Source of the DNA: Persicaria tinctoria
Lineage: Eukaryota > Streptophyta > Magnoliopsida > Caryophyllales > Polygonaceae
Reading direction: 5' to 3'
Assembly (NCBI GenBank): GCA_037127255.1
Contig: JBANSL010000017.1
Coordinates: 70,184,857-70,248,856 of the forward strand
DNA: 64,000 bases
In this document: in pieces, positions 33,846 through 46,418 of the stretch
How the letters are laid out: every line of letters begins with the position of its first letter
Numbering within the stretch: position 1 is the stretch's first letter
Position numbers and translations under genes: made by a program
Notes under the pieces: generated by a model
What the model was told of the DNA's origin: nothing
The model's database searches: none
The model's input: only the letters and a program-made list of their open reading frames with translations

Positions 33846-36800
33846 ATGGCGACAGCGAATGCGAAGCTTCATAGGTCCGAATCGTCGACGGCTACGACGA
33901 ATTCCGGTTCCACGGACGGAGAATTTGCTCAGAATTGGTCAATCAAGGACCCCGAACCGGTTAATTTGAGTTCGGATTCCAAGGCGCATCTGGATTCCCG
34001 CTTCTCTGGCTCTTCTGGTTCGTATCTCGATTTTCGATCTGTTATAAACTAGGAAAATGTGAAAATTTTGATGAGATTTCTGTTTCGTTGTTGTGGTTCA
34101 TAGAGATGGAGTTGATCAAGGAGAGGTTCGCGAAGCTTCTCCTAGGTGAGGATATGTCAGGTGGTGGGAAGGGAGTTTGCTCCGCTCTGGCCATTTCCAA
34201 CGCCATTACCAATCTCTGCGGTACTCCTTTCTCTTCCACATTATCTTTTCAATTTTCAAATCCACTCCAGTTTTCAGTCATTCATCACAAATTTGCAGAA
34301 TTTAACGGATTTACTTCAGTAGTGTCCCAGTTGAGTTAGTTTTTGCAGGTGTTAATTTGTTTACATTTAGGAATTTGAGGTGGTTTTATGGATTTTGAGA
34401 TTGCTGGTGGTTTACTGTAACTATCCCTTGTTGTGTGTGCTCTGATGTGGTTGAATGAATGACATTTTTGTGCTTGTTTCTTGTTCTTCAGCTACTATAT
34501 TCGGGCAGCTATGGAGGCTGGAGCCGTTGCCACCGGAGAAGAAGTTGATGTGGAAGAGGGAGATGGAGTTGTTGCTCTGTGTTGGTGATCACATTGTGGA
34601 GCTGATGCCCTCTTGGCAAACTTTTGCTGATGGGAGTAAACTTGAGGTATCATAGATTTGGTTTTGTTGAAAGGTTTGGTATGAGAGTGAACTTTGCTTA
34701 ACGATTATAATAAAAGACTAAAAATGATGGATATAAGAAAGGGTGAAGCTCTACACAAAATCATAAGCTTTTGTGTTAAAGTTGTGTATTCCGACCCTAT
34801 AACTGTAAAAATAATAATAAATCAATGTAACCTAATACATGTTTGACCGCCGTTAACGGCCCGTCAGATATTTCACATGATATCATAGCTGGGTTCGGCT
34901 AGATCCAACATGAGTTCGTTGTCAAGTGCGAGTTGCACTTTATGGGGGTGAGTTGAGAGGTTTGGTATGGGAGTGTCCCTCCTACATCAAATTTTTAGTT
35001 TTTTCCTGCCAAATTTGATATTTCATCTTGTTTTCAAGTGTCTAAAAGCTTAATGATCTTTTTGTAAGTGTCTGTTTAAGAGGTAGAATTTCTGGTCCTC
35101 TTTTCAAGCAGCAGTAGTAACGAGTAATTAAACAACTGAGTAGCTTCAAAATGGTCATTAGGATCAGCAAGTTTAGAGTTGGAGTCGTTAGTGGTTTCAA
35201 CTTTTTAAGCTGAAATTTTCTGGCTGTCGGTGCTGGATTTGGATGAATGGAAATGCTATTGCAGTGAATAGATCCTACAAGATTCCAAATTCCTTGTTTT
35301 GCAACATAAGTGCAACTTTAACTTTCAAACAAGACTTCAAGAGTTTTCTTATCAGATTCATCTTCATTTAGACTTCGCAACAGTAAAGAAGGTCTTTGTT
35401 TAGGCTATCAATTCAGCCTTCCCAAGTTGGGCAAACCATACAAAACCACCCTTAATTTAGCCTACTTTGCACAAAACCACCCTATATAAAGAAAGCTGCA
35501 TTTAATGACCTGTTATCCATACATGACTTCAATTTAACATCCAGACTCAATTTAATGTTAGTAAAATTTAATAAAAACACATGAATATCCAAAACACCCA
35601 GGTTCACACATACTTAAGTTTTTGCAAAAATGAGAGGTAATTTGAACTTTCATAGTTGCATATAATGTTTTTATAAGGTCAAAACCTTTATCGGTGTTGA
35701 ATGGTTAATATGAATAACAAGTAGTAGAATGCAAGATTACTTATGAAGGGTGTTTTTTTAGCAAAGTGAACTAAACTAATGGTGACTTTGTGTAATTTAT
35801 CCTTTCAGCATCTTATAACTTCTGTATTGAAGTGGCTAAATTGATAAAAAGTTGCCAATTTGCCTGTTTGTATCCAGGTTATGACTTGTAGGCCTCGAAT
35901 TGATCTCTTCATCAACCTTCCAGCCTTACGAAAGCTGGACAACTTGCTTGTTGTAAGAGTGAAATTTTGCTTTATTTCTTCGTTGTGACTTCTAATCGAA
36001 GTGTCTCTTCTGATTCCTAGTTGTTTCTTCCTTTTCTCAGGATATGTTGAACAGTTTCAAGGACACCGAGTTCTGGTACGTTGATCAAGGTATTGTAGCT
36101 TCAGACTGTGATGAGTCAGCTTCTTTTCGAAAAACATTGCAACGGCAGGAGGAAAAGTGGTGGTTGCCAGTGCCCCGTGTTCCTCCTGGAGGTCTCCAGG
36201 AAAATTCTCGGAAGCAGTTGGACCACAAGCGCGAGTGCACGAATCAGATACTAAAAGCTGCAATGGCCATCAACAGCACAACTTTAGCAGACATGGAAGT
36301 ACCAGATTCTTACTTGGAAGCTCTTCCAAAGGTCTGAAAAAATGTGATTCTTAAAAAATCTATTGGTTGACATCATATTGCTTTCAAGGATGCAATTTAA
36401 CTACCATGGAATTTAAATTGGGCAAATTATGCAAAAACAATACTATTATAAGCTCATTTTCAAGAATCAAACTATCAAAAACTGATTTGCTTTTAACTAC
36501 CATGCCATTTAAATTGGTTAAATGCGTATTTCGGGTAGTGAAATGCAGTTTCCTTTTCCTTTTACTTGGTCTTATTTGCTATGGATGGTCTTGTAACATG
36601 CCTCTTTGTTTTCAGACTGGAAGAGCTTGCCTAGGAGATATGATTTACAGATACATCACATTAGATAACTTCTCTCCCGACTGTCTCCTTGATTGCCTGG
36701 ATCTTTCCTCTGACAATGTAGCACTGGAAATAGCAAGTCGTGTGGAAGCTGCAATTTACGTATGGAGAAGAAGAATTCATAGCAAATCCATTACTAAACC

Positions 36801-37662
36801 AACCCGATCCACCACAAAAACATCATGGGGTGGTATGGTAAGAGACCTAGTGGTTGACGGCGATAAGAGGGAGCTGCTAGCTGAAAGAGCTGAAAGGCTG
36901 CTGCTCTGCTTGAAGGAGCGGTGCCCTGGGCTACCACAGACCACGTTGGACACGAGCAAAATTCAATGCAACAAGGTAAATGTCCTTTAAAGTCGAGTGA
37001 GGTTCTTTCCCAAAACCAATTGGCAATAGGAGGAGAAGTTCACTGACTGTACTTTCAATGTTGGACTCTTCACATCTCTCAATAGTCTCTTACATATTTA
37101 ATTCTTGAGTCTCATTGTTCAGGATGTGGGGAAATCCATCTTGGAGAGCTACTCAAGAGTTTTGGAGAGTGTGGCATTTAGCATAGTTGCTCGGATAGAC
37201 GATCTTCTCTACGTGGACGACTTGACCAAATGTACCGACAAGCTTCCAATGTCCGGTCCAACCCACAGTGGCATCACCCACAAGAGGGCTGCAAGTACAA
37301 TCCAATACTCAATCCCTGTCTCAACCTCCACCCCATACAGAACATCGTTTGCTACATCCGGTGTTGCACCTATACCTTCCGCTTTCAGTCCAGCCAGAGG
37401 AGAAAGGACTCCATTTGTGAGCCGTGATAACAACAAGCCTCCTCGTCGTGGCCTCGGGGTAAAGAGAGCATTGACCAATTACCTTGTGGGTGATGCCAAA
37501 GCAAAGAACAACACTCCCCTTATAGAGGGATCAACCCGAACAATTGTTAAACCAGGCAGTGCTTCGCCTATCCCTCCTGGGTTCGACAAAGAAAATTCGG
37601 ATCCACAGAAATGCCTGTCTCTCCAGCAAAGGAACTGGAGTAAACTCCGGCCAAACGACTAA
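33846..37662 (+). CDS. Rop guanine nucleotide exchange factor (PRONE domain), 569 aa
   Basis: Seven exons join in frame: 33846-34017, 34104-34220, 34492-34646, 35878-35952, 36041-36331, 36616-36975 and 37123-37662 (1710 bases with stop). RopGEFs load GTP on ROP (plant Rho) GTPases at the plasma membrane and set up polar growth. A short Ser-rich N-terminus (1-57) precedes the PRONE domain (about 59-430). Family landmarks include [70 protein letters not shown] and [15 protein letters not shown]. The C-terminal tail (about 440-569) is Ser/Thr/Pro-rich and probably the autoinhibitory variable region. Residue identity suggests the RopGEF5/6/7 side of the family, but I do not assign a number. Start: first ATG of exon 1 after a leader with no competing long frame. 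Confidence 0.95.
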
Positions 37663-38136
37663 GAGGTTGGTAGCTTCTGTTGTAACAGTAAGTGTTGTAT
37701 GTTGTATGTTGTTGTGATTAAATTTTCGACAATCAAAGAGGCTTGAGAACTACATCAAAACATGAACACATCTTTATTCAACATGAGTGTGCTACATTAA
37801 CACTTTGATTCCACTAACAGTTTGGTTTAAGATCAGCTAGGGCGAAAAAAGAACCCGAAGCTACTCTGATCATCATCAGTACTGAGTCATCCTCGCCAAC
37901 TCGAATCCCCTTCGTGCAACCTGCAACATGATGTAAGGTTTGATCATCATCAAGATTCAAGCACATTTGCATGAAAGAATAAGTTGACAACAGCGAAAAC
38001 AACAGCGAATTCGCCTCTTTTTTCGGTCAAATTGGAACCTTTCGGATGCCCTGGAATGGCGAAAAGAAGAGGCTAAGATGAGGTATATACCTTCTAGTTT
38101 GGGAGGTGGGAGAGAGTTGGTACCACTGCACTCTCT

Positions 38137-39628
38137 CTAATAATAGAGAGACCCTGAAAACAACCACTTCTGATCATCAGTACAAAAACTAAGGCATCAA
38201 CGAGATATCGTCATGATCAATATACGAGTAACAATCGAACCTTGCCACCAGTTTCCACGCGAAGCACCATGCCTTTGGCCTCCATCCGAATCATCACCAT
38301 CTTGCGCGTCTTTCTTGTACTGCGTAAACACCAAGAAACAACACTTTAAGAGCATGTTTGACACGACGAACATGGTTAGTCATCGGATCATATGGGTGCC
38401 TTTACCTGATGAGGTGGTTCGGCGTTGCGAGTATGGTTGGAGGAGTAGACATCCTGGCCACCATAGTAAATGGAGGAGCTGTAATGGCAAGGCTGAGTGG
38501 TTTCTTGTTGGTAATAGGCATTGTTCCTGTGATCCTTGACGCCATTGGCGTTCGATGGGCCGCCATGTTTGGCATTCCCTGCAGCTTGGCTCCATCCTTG
38601 GTGTGGTGCATCCATTGCCCTTCCCTATACACCGCAACGAAATCGTTAGATCTCGACGACTTACAAGGTGGCTAATGTATGATAGAAGCCACTTTTTTCA
38701 TGTATGGTTTGTTGTTGTAATTGTAAGGTTGAAAACAAGCAAACTAAAGTGAGTGAGATTCATCCACAAACTCTAATATTGATCGGACTCAACCGCTTTA
38801 TATCCGAATCGATTATTTTAAGGCGCATGATCAGAATTCATGAATTTAACACATTTTTTTTAATTATTATTATTGTTAGGTAAAATGAATTTATTTTATT
38901 GAATGTATATACATGCAATAGTGCATCCATACAAATGTTTTTTCATTGAATTTTAATTCAATACTAATATCTACTTGCCTAATAAGTACAAATATATATA
39001 AATTCATTAAAATCACTTAGACATATCTTATAGGGAAACATGCACCACCAAAAGAGATTCCTATGGTAACCTTCAACTCAATCTACAAATTACACTTTTT
39101 TTTTCAAGGCATCTGCATATTAAACTTCAAGAACAACCCTTCTTTGTAAAGATTCGTTATTAATTTATAATGATTTACACAAAGTATAATACATGAATAT
39201 GTGAAGATATGAAGATGTTATTTCTTAATACTAAAAGATACTATCTCATTATAATTATCTCTTATTCAAATTTCGTAATCGTTTCTAGCTGAGACATGAG
39301 TTAGAAAAACCGTTTATATTCATGAAATTATATCTCGCCATCGAAAAAAAATGTAAAAAAAAATCCTAATAGCAAAAGATACTATCTCATTATAATTATC
39401 TCTTATTCTAACATTATGATTTCAGTTGAGACATGAGTTAGAAAAACCGTTTCTGTCGAAAAAAAAAAATGAAAAAAATGAGAAATTAAGAAGAATGCTT
39501 ACTGATGGAGGAGGCCCAAAAACTGAGCCGAAAACGGAGGTTGAAGGATTCGTCTTTGGCCCGAACAAATCCGTAGCAATCGAAGAAGAAGAAGATGAAC
39601 CCTTTTGCTTTGAATTCAAGTTCTCCAT
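38137..39628 (-). CDS. Conserved plant protein of unknown function ending in WWQGSLYY, 146 aa
   Basis: Four exons join in frame: 39503-39628, 38406-38624, 38241-38319 and 38137-38153 (441 bases). The chain starts MENLNSKQKGSSSSSSIATD and then LFGPK, with a Pro-rich FGSVFGPPPS patch. The middle has SSSIYYGGQDVYS, and the end is acidic and Gly-rich, then GNWWQGSLYY. These three blocks recur in a plant-specific family of about 150-200 aa that I remember but cannot name. It looks disordered, without signal peptide, membrane span or catalytic motif. The last coding exon holds only 17 bases (GSLYY and stop). The gene converges on the RopGEF gene, with about 475 bases between the stops. Function is not known to me. 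Confidence 0.82.
39227..39453 (-). repeat. Direct duplication in intron 1 of the GSLYY gene
   Basis: A block of about 86-92 bases around AAAGATACTATCTCATTATA (39233 and 39374) with GAGACATGAGTTAGAAAAAC at the end is present twice. It lies between exons 1 and 2. Confidence 0.8.
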
Positions 39629-40136
39629 GATAGATCAAGATCTCAAGAAAAACCCAGAAGGAAAAATGGATTTTTTTTTTTTATAAAAAGAAAATGGTTT
39701 TTTTGGTTGACCCAACTGAAAAAACTGCTACTGTCTTGCCCTTAGGAGGGAGACAACGACCAAAGTGGTAAAGCAAACAAGGAAAAGATAAGATTTGCAG
39801 TTAACAGTTTGCAGAGGATTTTGAATGAGAGAGAAGCACGTGAAGTTTTGCAGTGTGAGGCAACACTACAATGGGCACCTCTATTTATAAGCCCACAGGA
39901 AAATTGAAATTGAAATTAAAATTAAATTAAATAAATATTGAGAATGAATGAGCATGAAAATAAGGGATGTCTTTGCCCATAAGTTCCCCATGTGAAACTG
40001 CAGCCATTAAAGGCCTGAAATGGAATGTAAATTCATAAAAAAATGGGAAAACACAATTTCCATGATCTTATAAAAAAAAAAAAGAGGGAAAACACAATTT
40101 CCATGATCACAAGCACAAATATGCTATTTTAAGGCG
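39629..40136. other. 5' flank of the GSLYY gene
   Basis: This is promoter-side DNA. A 23-base direct repeat starting GGGAAAACACAATTTCCATG lies at about 40046 and 40086. A TATA-like CTATTTATAA lies at about 39880, on the plus strand. Confidence 0.4.
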
Positions 40137-40356
40137 GTGTTTGGCTTCATTATTTATTACTTATTAGTCTACGTATCTAATTTGTTAGTTTTAGGTTCGT
40201 TTAGATTCGCCGTTTGTTTGGAGCGTTCTACTTTTTTTATTGCACCTTTTTCTGTGTTCTGTTTGTATTTTCGACGGTCTTTCGTCTCACGACGTTTTGG
40301 CCTATTGAGTTCCATGCCTATCTGATCTCGAATTCTTACTTTATAAAAAAAAAATG
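40137..40356 (+). mobile_element. Retroposon family A copy
   Basis: It starts TTTGGCTTCATTATT. It carries CTACGTATCTAA, TTTTCGACGGTCTTTCGTCT and GATCTCGAATTCTTACTTTA, and ends in an A-run. It is in the same orientation as the 8250 copy. Confidence 0.72.
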
Positions 40357-41985
40357 TTTTTTTAGGTTTAGGGCTCGTTTGTTTTTAGAAGAGCGAATGG
40401 AAAGTAATGAATTAAATTTTACATATAAAGTGTACATGATTATCATTTATCTAAAATTAGGGGATGAAATGTGAGAAAATGTAACAAATTTTGTAGGAAA
40501 AATGAGGAAAGAGGGTAATGGTTAGAATAATGACGAATGAATCTTAACTTTAATATGGACTAGATTCATAAAAGTAAACCATTACTTTGAATAAGCTCAA
40601 TTGAGCTAAAATCCATGTCGAATTCCATAACCAGAAGCTCGAAAAGCTCTCTCCATAGTTTGTTACAAGTACCAAAATGGCGCCAAGATCCCCTTTTTAC
40701 ACTAGTGAGCTCGGAGATCTATTTAGGTGAAATGACCCTTTTACCCCTGCTAATCCCACAATGTATACAATGTGCATAATGCACATTTCACATATGATAA
40801 TTTATACTCCCATAATTACCTTTCTCTACCAAAGCAAATTTACGAGACTGAAAGTGTCCTTGAAATGTTGAAATCATACAGTTATAGATAAAGATACTAA
40901 ATTTGTATATCGTTTCTCTGCCGTTGGTGGAAGGGTTTGAGGAAGATATCGAATTGAAAGTTCTCATCATCATAAAATTGTCCTTGGATAAGTGTGAGAA
41001 GAGACCTTTCAAAGTCAGTCCCTCATGTCAATACTTCCATGGTAGCCACCGCGGCCAGCAGTGTCATTACCCCCATTGACATAGCTAGACGATCTTCACT
41101 CACTCGATCCCAGCAACTAGCTCTTCGGTCATATGTTCAACTAGTCTAAGTTGTCCGTCCTTCTACTTTTGCAATCGAGAATAGGTCTAAGGTCATAGCA
41201 TCCTTGCTTCAAATCTAAGATAAACAACAACTACCGTAATAATAAAGACTAGTAACTCCCTGGTAAATTTTAAGTGTATTTTCGATAGCTCAAACTTGAA
41301 CTTGCACACCAAAATGGACCATTTTTTTTTTACTTTGGGAAGAAACATGTTACTATAATTTAGCCTACCTAACTCTGTACAAGTAAAATCACAATTGATA
41401 TATACAATTGATATTTTAATTATTAGTTATTAATTAGTCATCCTTGATGCTCTTGTATGAAATTATGTTTGATTTTCATTATTGACGAATTGAGCACTTC
41501 TATAAGCGACTCCTAGTCTCATAGAAATGCCCCGAGTCTAATATTGTATCTGGAGTCGAATTCATCGAAACTTTTTTAAGCCAAAAAAAAAATCCATTTT
41601 CCATTGGATAGAACAATAAACAATAAAGAGGACTCAATGCACTTGTTTGAAAGATTCCGAAAATCATCCTCAAAATCTCTAATTAAAAGAGATGAATATT
41701 GGTTAATTGACAGTTTCATCTGAACCTTTAGTTATACAATTAACATTGACGGGTATACTTATTTGGTAAGGTCAATATATATAGTAGTAAAAAGATAATT
41801 AATAATATTAGAACAAGAAAAAGGGGTCACAATTTGAGAGAGTGGAGATGTACCCAACCGGTTAGTCAAAAAAGTTGCAGATTCTTTGATTCTTATGATC
41901 TCTCCATCTCTCCTTCGTTTCTTATATTCATTTCAATTGATCTTCACTTTCAATCTTTTATGTAGTGTATATTGCGATTTACTTC
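40357..41985. other. AT-rich intergenic DNA
   Basis: I see no gene or bounded mobile element here. Confidence 0.4.
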
Positions 41986-41989
41986 TACG

Positions 41990-42152
41990 ATGGGATTCTG
42001 ACTGTCAGAGTTGGAACCAACTGGTGGTAGTTTATACCGACTTCACGTACGGAAATGTTCCTTAGAAGTTCGTTCTTATTGCCCACAAGGACTCCTGATG
42101 TATCACTAGCCAGTAGTATTATCTCACGATGGTGCTTGGGTTCGTCTGCAGT
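41990..42152 (+). repeat. Retroposon family A, 5' part of the long form
   Basis: CACGTACGGAAATGTTCCTT, ACTCCTGATGTATCACTAGC and CGATGGTGCTTGGGTTCGTC match 8390-8500. The copy stops where a hAT-like end (CAGTGGCGGAGCCAGGA) begins at 42154. Confidence 0.65.
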
Positions 42153-42153
42153 C

Positions 42154-42770
42154 AGTGGCGGAGCCAGGATTCCGGGCAGGGGGTGCTAAAAAAATTTCGT
42201 GAAATATTTTTTTGGGTGTATACTTGATAAGAAGATTTTGTAAAAAAGATATTGAAAAAACACTAAAATTATTATTTTTAATGATTTTTTTTGTATTTAA
42301 ATAGTTGAGAGTAACAAAAAAATAGAAGAGAAACAAAAAAATATGAATATAATTTAAACATAAATATTGAAAGAAATGGTTTAATATATAATTTAAACAT
42401 AAATATGACATTTTTTTTAGTAAAATGGTTGATAGAAAAATAAATATAAAGAGAAATTAAGAAGAATTAATGATAGAGTAAATATAATTATATATATAAT
42501 ATTCAAATATAATATTTTAAAATTACATTAATTATCAATAAAAGCCTTTAGAATAGGATAATAAATATAATTATATATATAATATTGTTGATCTTTTTCT
42601 TTTCTTTTCTAGCCTATAGATAGACATATACTTTGATTAACTAAAATATCTATATTAATAATGAAAATTGTTCAAATTGAGATAGAGGAAAAACTGTACC
42701 ACTAAATCTAATAATATCTTAATTAAGAGGTATATTTTAGTTGGATATATAGAAATGACCAAAATATTTT
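42154..42770. mobile_element. hAT-like element end with AT-rich body
   Basis: The sequence CAGTGGCGGAGCCAGGA is a common plant transposon terminus. It resembles the end of the bounded hAT element at 14978. The other end was not found, so the right limit is a guess. Confidence 0.4.
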
Positions 42771-42784
42771 ATACACGCGCTTTT

Positions 42785-42975
42785 TTTTTATTAGGTAAAA
42801 ATTTGAGACCAGACATATCTGGATCTCGATGGCCGACAAGTCGGCAGACGAACCGTCAAAAATAAACCAAAAATACAAAAATGGTGCAACATACATGCAT
42901 ACACGCTCTACAAAACGAAACAAAACCCAACTAATCTGAAACAAGACGAGGACGTAGACGAAGGACGAAGGAAGT
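42785..42975 (-). mobile_element. Retroposon family A copy with target duplication
   Basis: ATACACGCGCTTTT at 42771-42784 and ATACACACGCTTTT at 42976-42989 form a 14-base duplication with one mismatch. Between them are the poly(T) start, ATCTCGATGGCCGACAAGTC, GGCAGACGAACCGTC and the GACGTAGACGAAGGACGAAG end. Confidence 0.8.
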
Positions 42976-43477
42976 ATACACACGCTTTTATTAAAGAAAA
43001 TATCTATATAATAATGGATTGTGGGATTTTTCATAAGTTATGGTTATATATTATTTTATTATATTTTTTGGGTGGAGAAAATTTTTCCACAATTAAATCA
43101 AATTTTACCTTTTTGTCAAAAAAAAAATTTACCCTAAAATAACCCCAATCTAGAGTGTTCATATGTCTGGTTCCATATATCCATAGAAAAGGCAATATAG
43201 TAACGAACACTGTTCTAAAAAAATTCTTCAAGACCAACTTAGACTTTCATCTAAATCCTTGACATCGCCTCGTTGCCAAGGTCGTTAAAACCCGCCTAGA
43301 CTGCAAAGACTCGCGAAGAAATCCGCCTAGACCCTGCCTATATCCTTGAACCTACCCTACCGCCCAGCACCCGCCAATTATTTTTAGAACATTGATAACG
43401 GATTAAACAAATATTTTTAACAGGATTCATATTCACTTGTGTTGATTTCTCATTTAGAATTTGCTCTCGTCCCCAAA

Positions 43478-43685
43478 GATATTTTTTTATTAAGTAAGAA
43501 TTCGAGATCAGGACAGCCTTTCTCGATAGGCCGACGAATCGGTAGGTGAAAACCGCCTAAGCATACAATAACAACAGAAAACGGCGTTATAAAACAAATA
43601 AAAATAACTTTACAACAAAAGCAATCAAAGAAGAACTCCTCCCAACAGTTACGGACGACGACGAAGAGCGAAGCCAAACACGTCT
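43478..43685 (-). mobile_element. Retroposon family A copy
   Basis: A T-run, then TTAAGTAAGAATTCGAGATC, CTCGATAGGCCGACGAATCG and the ACGACGACGAAGAGCGAAGC end. No clean target duplication was seen. Confidence 0.72.
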
Positions 43686-44212
43686 TTATAAATAAATAAA
43701 AAGACCGGGTCCAATATTCTACCTAACCCAGATCCATTGGAAAAATGAAAAAGTAACCCAAATCAAATCAGAAATCCTATATTCAACGTGACCCAGTTAT
43801 ATCTAATAATCTTCTTTAAAATCTTAAATGAAATAAATAAATGAAAAGTTACAGCATCTTTAATAGAATTTCTACTCTATGCTCTTTGGAATAAAATAAC
43901 CACATTATTATATCTACTAATCTTAAATCCTATACATTGTCATTAATTTAATACAAATATAAATTGAGAAAACCTACCGAACAAATAGATCAGTTGAGAT
44001 CTGCCATGGGAGTGCTCGGAGGTTGAAGGAGGGAAATGTGGAATTTTGTCTGTATTGAATGAATGGGCTATTACAGAGAACCACATTTATAGTTTGTTAC
44101 AAAAGGTGTTGGACCTAGACTAGTTACAAAGTGGACTAAGGCCCATATACAGCTCTAGTGAACTGAAGTGAGCTCGAGTGAGAGTGAGCACCTTCCCTCG
44201 TCACACCCCCCT

Positions 44213-45622
44213 TCAAGCTGGAGGAAGTTCTATGACTCCGAGCTTGTCCAAAACCAGAGGGAAGTTCAAGCCTGGGAGCGCCTTTGGGAGCAAGTTGGAC
44301 AGCTGATCCTTTGAAGCAACATGCCGAAGAGCTATGAGGCCATCAAGAACCTTCTCCCTCACATAGTGGCAATCCAATTCGACATGTTTGATTCTTTCGT
44401 GAAAAACAGGATTCTTAGCTATGTGGATAGCTGCCTGATTATCACACTTCACATGTATGGGGGTAATGTTGGAGACGCCAAGCTTAGACAACAACCTGGT
44501 TAGCCAAGCTACCTCTGTACATACCCTTCTAATTGATCTGTATTCCGCCTCAGTTGAAGACAATGAGACGGTTGTTTGTTTCTTCGACTTCCATGAAATA
44601 AGGCTGCCACCCAGCATTACAACAAAGCCACTAACTGATCGTCTTGTCAAAGGGCATGATGCCCAATCAGCATCACAAAAGGCTTGCAAATCAAATGAAT
44701 CTGTTCTATTCATCAACAAAGACCTGTGCTGAGTGCCTTTGAGGTATCTCAATGTTCAGATTGCTGCATTAAAGTGTTTAACCCGTGGTGCTTTCATGAA
44801 CTGGCTTAAAAATTGAACAGCAAAACTTACATCAGGCCTTGTATGTGTAATGAAATTTATCTTGCCCACTAACTTCTTGTATTCAGTGGGATTTGATAGA
44901 AGATCTCCCCCTTCAACCACCAGTTTTATATCAAGTGTCAAAGGACTGGTGGCTGCAATTGAATCCTCACAATGAAATTCAGCTAAGGTTTCATGAATGA
45001 ACCTCTTCTGGCTGATATAAATTCCATCATCAGTATGAATGAACTCCATCCCCAAGAACAAATTGAGTTGTCCCAAATTCTTAACCTTGAATTCAGAATC
45101 TAGAAATGCCCGAATGCTCTCAATTTCAACTGAATCATCACCTGTCATCAGTATATCATCTACATAAACTGCAATATATGTGACCTTTTCATCTGAATGT
45201 TTGACAAACAGAGAATAGTCATTCATGGACTGAGCATGTCCTTTAAACTGCAAGGCATGTGACAACTTAGCATACCATTGGCGAGAGGCCTGCTTGAGGC
45301 CATACAAGGACTTTTTGAGCTTGCACACATAGCCTAGAGGTACACTCATTCCTTGAGGGATGTTCATGTAGACTTTTTCATGGAGATCCCCGTGCAAAAA
45401 GGCATTATTAACGTCTAGTTGCTCCAACTTCCACCCTTGTTTAGCCGCTACTGCAACTAAACAAGGGGCTTCTCCCAACCTTATATTTTGGTTTATTATA
45501 CCAACCACAATCAATGTGGGATGACTATTTATATCCCAACACGCCCCCTCAAGTGCAACCCGCCTGGATCGGATTGACACTTGAATAAATTTTTTTTTCT
45601 TCTTCCGGGTAGAGACTCTCAA
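44213..45622 (-). pseudogene. copia reverse transcriptase-RNase H, broken by one stop
   Basis: The first part (44756-45622) has the copia reverse transcriptase landmarks QLDVNNAFLHGDL, KSLYGLKQASRQWY and the catalytic YVDD. The second part (44213-44752) has the RNase H landmarks FCDADWA, SWKSKKQ and SLSSTEAEY. Both are in one frame, separated only by an in-frame TGA at 44756-44758. The N-terminal end of the reverse transcriptase is lost at a junction near 45490, where foreign LTR sequence begins. The element cannot encode a full polyprotein. Confidence 0.93.
45490..45555 (-). repeat. Embedded fragment of another copia LTR and purine tract
   Basis: On the minus strand, CACTTGAGGGGGCG is followed by TGTTGGGATATAAATAGTCA. 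This is a polypurine tract joined to an LTR start unlike the element's own LTR. It sits between leader and reverse transcriptase. Confidence 0.7.
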
Positions 45623-45994
45623 TCTCTTTATAGCTCGCTCGGTTTTTGGTTTTTACGACGAGTTTCAACATCGCAATCGCCTATCCCGAAGCCAGGAAAA
45701 CCGACCCGACTCAAACCTGCTCTGATACCATGTGAAAACCTACCGAGCAAACAGATCAGTTGAGATCTGCCATGGGAGTGCTCGGAGGTTGAAGAAGGAG
45801 GGAAATGTGGAATTTTGTCAGTATTGAATGAATGGGCTATTACAGAGAACCACATTTATAGTCTGTTACAAAAGGTGTTGGGCCTAGACTGGTTACAAAG
45901 TGGACTAAGGCCCATATACAGCTCTAGTGGACTAAGCTCTAGTGAACTGAAGTGAGCTCGAGTGAGAGTGAGCACCTTCCCTCGTCACATAAAT

Positions 45995-46418
45995 TGGCTC
46001 AGTTTTGAAAAATAAAAGAAAGCTGTGGTGTCGAGCAAAGCGTACTCCGCTTATTATATATTTTGAAAATTGAGAATATACATATAAGTTTATATTATAT
46101 ATGCATCTTAGTCGAGATGTATATATAAAAATATAATATATTGAACTCATTTGAGATATATAAATAATTAAATAGATAATCGTATTTCTCAATTTTCAAA
46201 ATACTTGGCATTTCAACGGAATGCATACATATATCCATAGATTGTTAGTCTAATATGTTAGGTTAGTTTTTCTTTGGGGTGAGATTAATTTTTGTAGTTC
46301 ACTACTCATAAATTTTTGAAAGTTTTTTTTATTGGGAAAGAATTCGAATAGCTATACATCTGATAGGATCCTCATAGGTGAGGTTAAAGAGACCTAAATT
46401 GTTTACTAAGTCAGGTTC
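45995..46418. other. AT-rich intergenic DNA
   Basis: No gene is seen. A TTTTTTTTATTGGGAAAGAATTCGA string at about 46325-46348 is a short remnant of retroposon family A. Confidence 0.4.

Larger units (their letters stand above)
43965..45989 (-). mobile_element. Compact Ty1/copia retrotransposon with both LTRs
   Basis: LTRs lie at 43965-44206 and 45731-45989. They are highly similar, start TG and end CA. The target duplication TAAAT is at 43960-43964 and 45990-45994. On the minus strand the primer site TGGTATCAGAGC (complement of initiator-Met tRNA) follows the 5' LTR directly (45719-45730). The 3' LTR is preceded by a purine tract (CTTGAAGGGGGGTG). Gag, protease and integrase are absent, and only reverse transcriptase and RNase H remain in 1.5 kb of interior. 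One LTR has a 17-base internal expansion (GGACTAAGCTCTAGTG region). Confidence 0.95.
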
